From NCBI RefSeq assembly GCF_002831565.1, contig NZ_CP025096.1:5405391-5469390 (forward strand): a DNA stretch of 64,000 bases, read 5' to 3'. Shown piece after piece: positions 9,575 through 17,530 of the stretch. Each line of letters starts with the position of its first letter. The first letter of the stretch is position 1. A program made the translations under genes and the position numbers. The notes beneath the pieces are model-generated. The model was given only the letters and a program-made list of their open reading frames with translations, had not been told where the DNA came from and ran no database searches. Source of the stretch: Spirosoma pollinicola. Its GTDB lineage: Bacteria > Bacteroidota > Bacteroidia > Cytophagales > Spirosomataceae.

Positions 9575-10576
9575 ATGAAAGCATTCTTGATTAACAAATA
9601 CGACAAAGCGGGGGCCATGCAGCTTGCGGACGTACCTGAACCCGTGGTCAACGACACGGACGTGCTGGTAGACATCCATGCGGCCGGGTTGAACCTATTG
9701 GATTCTATGATAAAATCAGGTGAATTCAAGCTGGTTTTACCGTACAAATTTCCCCTGATCATGGGCCACGATGTGGCGGGTGTTATTACTCAGGTTGGCA
9801 AGCGGGTGAAGAAATTCAAGGTTGGCGATGAAGTCTACGCCCGGCCCGCCGATGGCCGGATTGGGACCTTCGCTGAACAGATTGCCATCCATGAAAACGA
9901 CGTAGCACTGAAGCCCAAAAACCTATCGATGGCCGAAGCCGCTTCCCTGCCGCTGGTAGCGTTGACCGCCTGGCAAGCGCTGGTTGAGCAGGCTCACCTG
10001 AAAAAAGGGCAAAGCGTGTTCATTCAGGCCGGTTCCGGTGGAGTTGGTACCATCGCCATCCAGCTTGCCAAACACCTGGGAGCAAAGGTCGCTACCACCG
10101 CTGGAGCCTCCAGTTTCGATGCGCTGAAAAAGCTGGGAGCCGATGTCCTGATCGATTACAAAACCCAGGACTTTGAAACGATCCTGACCGACTACGACGT
10201 CGTGCTGAACAGTCAGGATACAAAAACACTCGAAAAATCGCTGAACGTAGTGAAACCTGGTGGTACGGTTGTATCCCTTACAGGCCCGCCAACGGCTGAT
10301 CTGGCTGTGCAGAAGAACGCTCCCTGGTTTGTGAAAATTGTTATGGGCTTGCTAAGTATGGGCATCCGGCGAAAAGCAAAGAAACGAGGCATCAATTATC
10401 GTTTCCTGTTCATGCGGGCCAGTGGTCAACAGTTGACGGAGCTGACCAGACTGGTCGAAGCAGGCATCCTCAAACCTGTAGTCGACAAGGTTTATCCGTT
10501 CGAGAAAGCCAACGACGCTCTGGCTTACATGGAAAGCAAACGAGCCAAAGGAAAAGTAGTTATCAGCTTAAAATAA
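9575..10576 (+). CDS. NADP-dependent quinone-oxidoreductase-like MDR protein
   Basis: The 333-residue protein is a zinc-free medium-chain reductase. It has the N-terminal GroES-like domain (GHDVAGVITQVGKRVKKF) and a Rossmann domain with QAGSGGVGTIAIQLAKHLGA. No catalytic Zn cysteines are visible. The family reduces quinones or enones with NADPH. It follows the SDR gene by about 140 bases on the same strand and may form one stress-response unit with it. Its stop codon lies directly next to the beta-lactamase relic, so the recombination endpoint is just behind this gene. Confidence 0.87.
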   Translation: MKAFLINKYDKAGAMQLADVPEPVVNDTDVLVDIHAAGLNLLDSMIKSGEFKLVLPYKFPLIMGHDVAGVITQVGKRVKKFKVGDEVYARPADGRIGTFAEQIAIHENDVALKPKNLSMAEAASLPLVALTAWQALVEQAHLKKGQSVFIQAGSGGVGTIAIQLAKHLGAKVATTAGASSFDALKKLGADVLIDYKTQDFETILTDYDVVLNSQDTKTLEKSLNVVKPGGTVVSLTGPPTADLAVQKNAPWFVKIVMGLLSMGIRRKAKKRGINYRFLFMRASGQQLTELTRLVEAGILKPVVDKVYPFEKANDALAYMESKRAKGKVVISLK

Positions 10577-10604
10577 ATTGGTCACTCATTCACGTAGTCG
10601 ACTA

Positions 10605-10937
10605 TCACGTGAAACCTATTACCTGGGAGAAGGGCATACGCTTGATAATATAGCAGTATGGTTTAGTAAAGAAAAAATTCTCTATGGTGGTTGTTTGACG
10701 AAGGGGGCTGATGCGGAGAATTTGGGTTACTTGGGCGATGCCAATGAAACTGACTATGAGACAACGCTAAAGCGAGTTAGAAAAAAGTGTCCCAAACCCA
10801 AGTTTATCATCGTTTCCCACCACGACTGGACGAATCTAAACTCGTTGAAAAACTCGATAAAATTGGCTAAGCGACTACGAATGAAGAAAACGCGAGCTAT
10901 GGGATTTCCCGTGTTTAATGGCCCAGGCAAAGAATAA
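10605..10937 (+). pseudogene. 5'-truncated subclass B1 metallo-beta-lactamase relic
   Basis: The frame encodes the C-terminal third of a B1 enzyme. YYLGEGHTLDN carries the His196 ligand, ILYGGC carries the Cys221 ligand, and LGYLGDANETD is a typical B1 segment. SHHDW stands where family members have GHGDW or SHS with the His263 ligand. Everything before this is missing, including the HxHxD zinc motif and the signal peptide. There is no credible start codon: the first in-frame option is a TTG at 10578, immediately after the previous stop codon. It cannot make an active lactamase. The numbering follows the standard B1 scheme and the family call is by motif. Confidence 0.78.
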
Positions 10938-11192
10938 ATAAGACTGCAAGAGGAGTAATGGATGCTTACTCTCGAATAGCAGCTTGAAGCCGCTGACGAA
11001 ACTTCTTCCTTCTTGCAGCTTAGCAGTAAAAGGGTCATCAAAAACAGCGCTGAACTGTATCGCATGAGGTCTCGTTCCATTGCAAGACACTGAGTTACTC
11101 GAAAGGGTTGGAAGCACGTAATGCTGGTTGGCAGAATTCGTATATTGGGGCTTCTGAGTCACTTTCTTCTGAAATCTCAACGCTCATCAAGT

Positions 11193-11471
11193 ATGAAAAC
11201 CATTAACGTTGCTATTGATCTTCGCTCGTTTTTGCTGGGTGCGCTTGCTTTAGGCGGCCTGCTAACACTAACTAACTTCAAGTCCGCCCATGATGGCCAG
11301 CCCGACCCGGCGGTTGTGGATACACGCCGGTTTCAGGTGGTTACCAGCGATCGACAAACTATCATTCTGGATACGAAAACGGGACGGTTCATTCTGGATC
11401 CATTTGGCACCACCAAACCCAAATGGGTGGTTGGCGATTTTGAGGAACTACAAAAGCCGGAAGGTAAATAA
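11193..11471 (+). CDS. Small membrane-anchored hypothetical protein
   Basis: The 92-residue product starts at the ATG at 11193, where a single hydrophobic segment (FLLGALALGGLLTLTNF) begins soon after the N-terminus. A short hydrophilic domain with DTRRFQVVTSDRQTIILDTK follows. The frame is open upstream to 11121, but that extension has no signal character. The strand-rich end (ILDTKTGRFILDP) suggests a small beta domain exposed to the periplasm. I do not recognise the family. Confidence 0.6.
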   Translation: MKTINVAIDLRSFLLGALALGGLLTLTNFKSAHDGQPDPAVVDTRRFQVVTSDRQTIILDTKTGRFILDPFGTTKPKWVVGDFEELQKPEGK

Positions 11472-11622
11472 AAAGCGCTACTCTTTAGCGTCTGAACCCC
11501 GTCGGGCGAGACTAGCCACTCCAGTAGCTGACAAACAGTAAATTTCGTGCAGAAAGCCTTGATGTGAATCAAGCATTTTTGCGAATGGTTATTGAGTAGG
11601 AAGGAGAAAACAACTGTCAACG

Positions 11623-11727
11623 CTAATTGGTAGAATACGGTCCCGGGTTCTCAATCCGCTGGAGAATCTCTTGATTGAGCAAATCAATCTGCTGGTGCAG
11701 AAGAGCAACTTGATCAGCAATAGACAT
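11623..11727 (-). CDS. Possible 34-residue helical micropeptide
   Basis: The minus-strand frame encodes MSIADQVALLHQQIDLLNQE followed by 14 more residues, with leucines and isoleucines at heptad-like spacing. It could be a small coiled-coil peptide. There is no clear ribosome-binding site and no neighbour to support it. It is listed because it is the only coherent frame in the 300-base gap before the TonB receptor. Confidence 0.25.
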   Translation of the reverse strand: MSIADQVALLHQQIDLLNQEILQRIENPGPYSTN

Positions 11728-11783
11728 AGCTGTGGTGGTTTAAGTATCGGAAAATGGTATTGAGCGTTAACATAGGCTTTCGC

Positions 11784-14132
11784 CTAAAAATGAATGCGCC
11801 AGTTCAGATTTGGGTAAAAACCGATCTGGTACACTGACACCAGCCGGTTACGCTGGTTGTCGTACTGAAAACCATATAAATTCCTGGCATTGGTAATGTT
11901 CTGGAAATCAATAAACCACTCCTGCATAGCCCGGACCGAGTTGCGTCGGTAGGTTAGCTTGACGTCCGTCCGGAAATATGGGTTCGTATGTTGGGAAAAG
12001 GCCAGTGCTGGATTATCGACCTCTGTATGCTGCTGACTGGAAGCAACAATGTCAATGGGTGTATACGGTTTTCCCCCCACCCAGCTTGTGCGCACATCAA
12101 TCGCTAATACGTTACGAGTTCCAAGTCGTAACTCTTTTCCTGCCAGCAGGTTAGCTACGTGATTAACCGCATAGGCCGTGGCGCGCAGAATCCCGTCGCT
12201 GCCCCGGTATTGACTGTTGAACAGGGATGCCGTACCCAGAAAATAGTAGCCGTTGGTATAGGTGCGTTCCAGCGTTAGTTCAACGCCATAGTTACGTCCC
12301 GTACCGGAGTTGACCAGGTTCGTTCGGTCGGTTACGACATAGCCCGTACCTGAGTTCAGCAACGAATACGACGAAGCGATGCGTTCTACAGGCACGTTGC
12401 TGATGGCCTGGTAGTAGCTCTCCAGTTTAACCCGCCAGTTTGCCGGAAGCTGATGCTCATAACCCACGACGACCTGATCGCTGTAAGTGAAATCCAGGTT
12501 CCGGTTCGTTTGTTGATTCTCGGCCGGGTTCCCGGCCTGATTTAAATATAGACCCAGCGGCTGCATCTGACTGTGGCGACCCAGACCAAACGTCAGGTTT
12601 GTCGTCGGGTTTAGGGCATACCGCATGTTCAGTCGGGGTTCGAATGAATAATGACTGTTCAGCGCCAGCAGTTGGGTGTAAAAGCCGGTATTCAGGGTTA
12701 ACCGTTCATCGAATCGGTGCTGGTACTGGGCATAGGCCTGATAGAATAGGGTCTGCCCCGAAAAATTACGGATTGTGCGGAAGCGATTGGTTACCAATAC
12801 ACTATCTACCAGATGTGCGGTCACTTGGTTCGTTATTAACCCCAGTATCAGGGTATTACGCGTATTAATTTTCCTGTTGAACGTCAGGTGAGCCGTCAAT
12901 TTGCCCTGCCAGGAATGATCACGGAATTGCGGAAACGCCTGCCGGGCCTGATTCAGACTGTCCTGTAAAATACCCGTCTGAATCCCTGAATAGGCAATAA
13001 CCAGTTTGGTAAACGTCGACCGATTCCAGAAGTAGGTGTGGGTTGCGCCCAGCACCCCGGAGCGATTCTGCGTCGTTACGTTCGTGTATGGGTCGGTATA
13101 GAAATTGGTCGTATCGGCCAGACTGCCTTTGAACGTGATATGGCTGCTCCCGGCCAACCCGAAAACAGTAAACTGCCCTGCCTTTTTGGTGGGAATATTC
13201 AGTTTTAGTGATAAATCCTGGTAGTAGGGAATGGCTCCGCCGGTACCGAAGTTAATGCCGAGACCCTGTAGCAACGCGGGGGCTGAGTAGCGATAATTAA
13301 TCAGATAGGACGACCGCCCCCCTTTTTTGATTGGTCCTTCGGTCCCCAGTTCGAATCCGTTGAAGCCAATCTGCCCCACGTATTCACGCTTTTCAGCGTT
13401 GCCGTTCCGGAACCGTAAATCAAACACGCCGGACGTGGCATTGCCATACATGGCCGGAAACGCCCCGGTTAGAAATAGCGACCGGTCAAGTACATTGTTA
13501 TTGATCTGACTGACCGGCCCGCCCGTGCCGGTCAGGCTGCCAAAATGGTTTGGATTGGGAATGTCGACGCCCTCCAGCCGCCAAAGTAATCCGGCCGGTG
13601 AGTTGCCCCGGATTATAATGTCGTTTCGGGCGTCGTTGGCACTTACCACACCCGCGTAATTGGCCGCCATCCGCGAAGGGTCGTTGCGGCTACCCGCAAA
13701 CCGGCGTGTTTCTTCAGCATTGAACAGGCGGCTGCTACTGGCTGCGTACGACAGGGCCGCATTCGTGGGGTTGTCTGTTCCTTTCACCGTCACTTCCTTT
13801 AATGTACTGATGTCTTCGCCTGCCTCAATATCGAGTACCATCTCCTTACCCGACGTCAACAGAACGTTCGGAATAATCTGCTCCCCGTAACCCATATAGG
13901 TGAACCGAATCTGCTGTCGGCCGAGGGGTACGTTGGTCAGTCGGTAAACGCCATGCTCATCGGTAGTCGTGCCGATCAGGGGCGATGAATTCAGCACAAC
14001 GACCGTTGCTCCGGCCAGCGGAGCTTTCGACTGGTTATCGATTACGCGGCCTTTCAGTGTCTGGGTCAAAAGCTGGCTGTGCCCCGGCAGCTGAACCAGC
14101 ATCAGTCCCAGCGCGATGAGTACGTTTTTCAT
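11784..14132 (-). CDS. TonB-dependent receptor with N-terminal carboxypeptidase-regulatory-like domain
   Basis: The 782-residue outer-membrane protein starts with a signal peptide ending at GHSQ. A beta-sandwich domain at residues 25-110 (GRVIDNQSKAPLAGATVVVL, TDEHGVYRLTNVPLG) comes next, then a plug domain (IIIRGNSPAGLLWRLEGVDI) and a beta-barrel ending in a C-terminal aromatic residue (NWRIHF). This is the architecture of Bacteroidota receptors that are not part of a SusC/SusD pair. The substrate is unknown. It is divergent from the helical protein at 14352, with 219 bases between them. Confidence 0.9.
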   Translation of the reverse strand: MKNVLIALGLMLVQLPGHSQLLTQTLKGRVIDNQSKAPLAGATVVVLNSSPLIGTTTDEHGVYRLTNVPLGRQQIRFTYMGYGEQIIPNVLLTSGKEMVLDIEAGEDISTLKEVTVKGTDNPTNAALSYAASSSRLFNAEETRRFAGSRNDPSRMAANYAGVVSANDARNDIIIRGNSPAGLLWRLEGVDIPNPNHFGSLTGTGGPVSQINNNVLDRSLFLTGAFPAMYGNATSGVFDLRFRNGNAEKREYVGQIGFNGFELGTEGPIKKGGRSSYLINYRYSAPALLQGLGINFGTGGAIPYYQDLSLKLNIPTKKAGQFTVFGLAGSSHITFKGSLADTTNFYTDPYTNVTTQNRSGVLGATHTYFWNRSTFTKLVIAYSGIQTGILQDSLNQARQAFPQFRDHSWQGKLTAHLTFNRKINTRNTLILGLITNQVTAHLVDSVLVTNRFRTIRNFSGQTLFYQAYAQYQHRFDERLTLNTGFYTQLLALNSHYSFEPRLNMRYALNPTTNLTFGLGRHSQMQPLGLYLNQAGNPAENQQTNRNLDFTYSDQVVVGYEHQLPANWRVKLESYYQAISNVPVERIASSYSLLNSGTGYVVTDRTNLVNSGTGRNYGVELTLERTYTNGYYFLGTASLFNSQYRGSDGILRATAYAVNHVANLLAGKELRLGTRNVLAIDVRTSWVGGKPYTPIDIVASSQQHTEVDNPALAFSQHTNPYFRTDVKLTYRRNSVRAMQEWFIDFQNITNARNLYGFQYDNQRNRLVSVYQIGFYPNLNWRIHF

Positions 14133-14351
14133 GATGAGTAGCTCGTTTACAAGCTGTTAGTTACGCCTGCATTAGGTGAAGCAAACTTATTGCACCCTCC
14201 GGTCTGCCGCAATAATGAACCGTTATAGTTTATAACCTGCCCCCAGGGTGTTCCTGTAATGGCTGCATAAACTAAAACCTCACGTTGTTGCCCACGCGCG
14301 GTGAAGCCCGGATTTTTGCTAAAAAAAACGCGCTAAAATGACGTATCGGCT

Positions 14352-15395
14352 ATGCTTACCAGACTCGTTTGTTCGCCTGCTCCGGTCCGTTACCGGGCCT
14401 TTTTCAATCAACTAAATGGATTATGCAGCGCCTGTACGACGCTGGATGCCAAACCGCTTATGCACGAAACCATTTTTCAGCAATTGCTGCTGGATATGGT
14501 CGATGCGGAACGCCCGGTGGAGTTCCGGCGTTTCCAGCGCCTGATGTTTGAAGCTATGGTGCATTTCCGGCATATGAAAGAAGGCGACCTGTTGAATGGG
14601 TTTACGCAGCTACAGCGGCTGCGAACCACGTTCCCCCCGCTATCGCCCACGGTTCGGCAGTTGGGCGAGGCCATGCTGACGCCCATGATCGCCTATTATT
14701 ATTTTCGGATTCGCGATTTTGCAACGGCCACCTACTATAATCAGTATTCTGTGGCGATCAGTAGTGAGTTGCAGGCTACGTATCCGGTATTGCACCTCCA
14801 CCAGATTCAGCAGCAGTTTAACCTGAGCCGAATCGAACTGGCCCAGCACCGGTATGAGGAGGCCCTCAGCCGATTGAAAGAACTCATTGACTACCTGCTC
14901 ACGGGCCGCGCTCCTAACCTGACCGGTGTGTGGACAAGCGCTATGCGGGCGGGACTGGCTCAGCCAATCGCGACCAATCAGTTGCTGGACATTATCAACG
15001 AACTCGTTTTTCATTCGCTTAAGTCAGACGAACTGGAAACCATGATTCCGCCGGTTGTACTAGCCGAATCCAGTTTGTGGACTGGTCGAAAAAAGCTGCG
15101 AATTCCTTCACCCGAAGCCGCCATCCAAACCTGGTGGCAGGCTTATCAGCCGGAGTCCGATGAGCAGCAGCACCTATTCCTGACGGGCATCATTACGCTC
15201 ATTCAGCAGTACCCGCTGGAATATGACCAACTCAAGCTACTGCTGCTGGGCCGACTTCACCACTTCACCGCCCATTCGGAATGGGTCAGTTCTGAGCATC
15301 TGTTGCTCATTCGCCGGTTTGTTAACACTAAGCTGCATCTGTCTGATCGGCTATTGCGGCACATCCGTACAATCCGTAGTCAGCCCACTCGATAG
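14352..15395 (+). CDS. Hypothetical helical-repeat protein
   Basis: The 347-residue protein has no signal peptide and appears almost entirely alpha-helical. Repeated helix-pair segments such as FATATYYNQYSVAISSEL and YEEALSRLKELIDYLL resemble degenerate TPR units at about residues 115-195. The first 30 residues contain Cys8, Cys25 and Cys28. I do not recognise the family. It may be a cytoplasmic scaffold or regulator linked to the divergent TonB receptor, but only adjacency suggests this. A strong terminator follows at once. Confidence 0.7.
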   Translation: MLTRLVCSPAPVRYRAFFNQLNGLCSACTTLDAKPLMHETIFQQLLLDMVDAERPVEFRRFQRLMFEAMVHFRHMKEGDLLNGFTQLQRLRTTFPPLSPTVRQLGEAMLTPMIAYYYFRIRDFATATYYNQYSVAISSELQATYPVLHLHQIQQQFNLSRIELAQHRYEEALSRLKELIDYLLTGRAPNLTGVWTSAMRAGLAQPIATNQLLDIINELVFHSLKSDELETMIPPVVLAESSLWTGRKKLRIPSPEAAIQTWWQAYQPESDEQQHLFLTGIITLIQQYPLEYDQLKLLLLGRLHHFTAHSEWVSSEHLLLIRRFVNTKLHLSDRLLRHIRTIRSQPTR

Positions 15396-15414
15396 CTGTA
15401 CACACAGCTTCGAT

Positions 15415-15465
15415 GGCCCGAATAATCAGTAGCTTCCTTTGCGATGGCTACTGGTTATTCGGGCC
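15415..15465 (+). terminator. Long terminator hairpin
   Basis: GGCCCGAATAATCAGTAGC at 15415-15433 pairs with GCTACTGGTTATTCGGGCC at 15447-15465 with a single G-T wobble, and ATTTATT follows. It lies 20 bases after the stop codon of the helical-repeat gene. Confidence 0.8.
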
Positions 15466-15484
15466 ATTTATTATTCAGGCATTG

Positions 15485-15511
15485 GTTGTTTTGCCATTTC
15501 GTACGGCACCG
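15485..15511 (+). repeat. 27-base dispersed repeat, copy A
   Basis: This stretch, beginning GTTGTTTTGCCATTTCGTAC, matches the minus strand of 25717-25743 with one mismatch. The flanks differ on both sides. The rest of the gap from 15466 to 15841 holds nothing else I can name. Confidence 0.6.
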
Positions 15512-15841
15512 GCCGCCCGCTCAAACGGCCCTGCGTAAAATGCGTCATCTGGTAGTCATCAATATGTATCATTACTTCAACAGATAGCTGAAAAAAAGAC
15601 GCAGATTAATGCGATGGTAATTTGAGACCGTAGACTAGTTATAAAAATAAGATTATCCCTTAAAACAGGTTATCTTAGAAAAAGGGGCGTTTAATTAATC
15701 TGTTGCTTTCCTAAATTGCGTCAGGAAACTTCGGCTTACTAAGCCCGTGAATTATTTTTACAGTGTAAGACAGAAGGTAGTTTTTTGTCTCACAATTTGA
15801 ATTACTTTACACAACAGCACTTATAAAACAGTCATACCACA

Positions 15842-16255
15842 ATGAAAGCCTCGCAGATTGGTATTTCAACTTTGTTAATCCTGGCTATTGTAGCCTTGCT
15901 TGTTGTTTGGCTTAATACGACTGATACAAAGACCGCTCTAATTGTACTGGGGCTAATTCTAGTCTTATTTTACAAACTTGACGTCCAGGTAACAGATCAG
16001 GACGTTACGCTTAAGTTTGGTATCGGTCTAATTCGTCGAAAGATTCCACTTGATCAGATCACTAATGCTAAAGCTGTTAAAAACTCAGTATGGTCAGGAT
16101 GGGGTATTCGAGTTGGTCCAAGTTTTACCCTTTACAATGTATCTGGATTTAGCGCCATTGAATTAACTTTAAGAGGTAAAAAACGAAAAGTCCGGATTGG
16201 TACGACAGTTCCTGAAAAGCTAAGCCAGTACATCAATCAAAAAGTTATAAGCTAA
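15842..16255 (+). CDS. Small membrane protein with PH-like domain
   Basis: The 137-residue protein has two hydrophobic segments at about residues 7-25 and 31-48. A strand-rich region follows (VTLKFGIGLIRRKIPLDQIT, then SFTLYNVSGFSAIELTLRGK). This is the layout of bacterial PH-like (bPH) membrane proteins, whose function is unknown. The gene stands alone between the terminator at 15415 and the convergent gene at 16438, and its sequence looks more AT-rich than its neighbours. Confidence 0.65.
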   Translation: MKASQIGISTLLILAIVALLVVWLNTTDTKTALIVLGLILVLFYKLDVQVTDQDVTLKFGIGLIRRKIPLDQITNAKAVKNSVWSGWGIRVGPSFTLYNVSGFSAIELTLRGKKRKVRIGTTVPEKLSQYINQKVIS

Positions 16256-16437
16256 TTGACTTTTTTCAAGCAGATCTTTCCAAGTTTAAAAGGACAGTGA
16301 TACGGGCTACTACTTGATCCACGGAGTGACCTATCTACTTTCGCAACAGCCTCTGACTTCATGTAAAGAAATTTTTTTGAGATTACGATTTAACCTTCCT
16401 GGTAGCTGTCATAAGAAATGTGATGGTCCATAACTGG

Positions 16438-16767
16438 TTAGTTCTTCTTAGGCAGAGTTGTAGTAGGCATCACTCGGATCAATGAATCTACTGACCAATG
16501 CTTTACTTGCTCGCTCATAGCTTTCACACTCACTGAAACTTGTTCTTCAGAAGTTAAGACAACTGGCATAGACCGGTTGGGCATAGGTATTGCATCCCCC
16601 TTCCCATTTCGAGTAGGTATGTCCAACGCATTCCCTTGCCCTTTACGGATAGGCATGTTATCTATATTCTGATTCTGCAATGAATCGCTTTTTCCCTTCA
16701 CTGGATTTTGTTGGGCAAAACTTGCTGTTACAACCAGCAAGCATACAAAGGTTGCTACTATTTTCAT
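16438..16767 (-). CDS. Secreted hypothetical protein with short internal repeats
   Basis: A clear signal peptide (ending TASFAQ) leads into an 89-residue mature protein. About residues 39-70 hold a repeated unit: MPIRKGQGNALD, then IPTRNGKGDAIP, then MPNRSMP. This looks like tandem copies of a Pro-x-Arg-x-Gly-x-Gly motif. The C-terminal half is helical. I do not recognise a family. Confidence 0.6.
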   Translation of the reverse strand: MKIVATFVCLLVVTASFAQQNPVKGKSDSLQNQNIDNMPIRKGQGNALDIPTRNGKGDAIPMPNRSMPVVLTSEEQVSVSVKAMSEQVKHWSVDSLIRVMPTTTLPKKN

Positions 16768-16833
16768 GGTCAGTTGTTTATGCGTTTATATATGGCCCCG
16801 CCTTTTACGTATAAGCTTATTGTATGTTAAACT

Positions 16834-16859
16834 CAGCGAGACTGTCTCCGGTCTCGCTG
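16834..16859. repeat. 9-bp perfect inverted repeat
   Basis: CAGCGAGAC and GTCTCGCTG flank an 8-base loop. No T-run follows on either strand. It lies upstream of the secreted repeat protein and may be part of a degenerate repeat element. Confidence 0.45.
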
Positions 16860-16958
16860 GTCTTCAAAGCCGTTCATGCCACTTTGGCGGCACACGGCTC
16901 CTCCGTGAGTTGGTATGCGCTCGTTTCAATTTACTACCTAATGGCGCTCAGAGAAACA

Positions 16959-17174
16959 CTACCCGCTAATTTTTTTCTTTAACATACTTAAATTCAACGA
17001 AATACTGCTTGCTATTGAAACATTTTTCGGAATGTTGGTAACCTCCCTGTACGCTTGCCTCCATAGTTCAACTTTGTCCTTGGCATCTTCCCGTAATATG
17101 AACCAGTGAGCGTTCAAATATTCATCCGCGCAGGCAGCCCTGCCGAAAACTACCGCACAGGTTAGCAATATCAT
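16959..17174 (-). CDS. Small hypothetical protein
   Basis: The 71-residue frame begins with a hydrophobic stretch (MILLTCAVVFGRAACA) that could be a poor signal peptide and continues with a helical, lysine-rich region. There is no recognisable motif and no conserved context. It may be a gene fragment or a chance frame. Confidence 0.25.
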   Translation of the reverse strand: MILLTCAVVFGRAACADEYLNAHWFILREDAKDKVELWRQAYREVTNIPKNVSIASSISLNLSMLKKKISG

Positions 17175-17530
17175 TTAAACTGTTTGGGAAGTTCAAGGAA
17201 TCAACGCTTGGTGCAGGGAACATTGAGGCTGGCAAGAGTCAGAAAAGCACTCTGTTCTTAGCCCTTCTCCTCCGTCTAAACACTGCGATAGGCAACGCCA
17301 AAATACAGATTAATTTTTGCTTGATATTTTGTTTCAAGTCCCAATCAAGTTAGCAAACAATCTCCATAGACAATTGGATAAATAACTGTACTCAATGTAG
17401 TATTCACAATAAGAAGTTGAGGAATAGGCAACCAGGTGCTCGTTAAACAGTGAACAGGTTAGGCGTCAATGGTGAAGGCGTTTGATCAATCGGGCAGGGG
17501 CAACACTTACGCTAATTTTAACGAAACCAT
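17175..17530. other. Intergenic region upstream of the SusC gene
   Basis: About 355 bases without a credible gene. It must contain the promoter of the susC-susD locus, but I could not identify a convincing -33/-7 pair. Confidence 0.4.

Noticed and set aside
10578..10937. A complete small metallo-hydrolase gene starting at a TTG
   Set aside because: The first zinc motif and the signal peptide are missing, and the TTG directly follows the previous stop codon with no ribosome-binding site.
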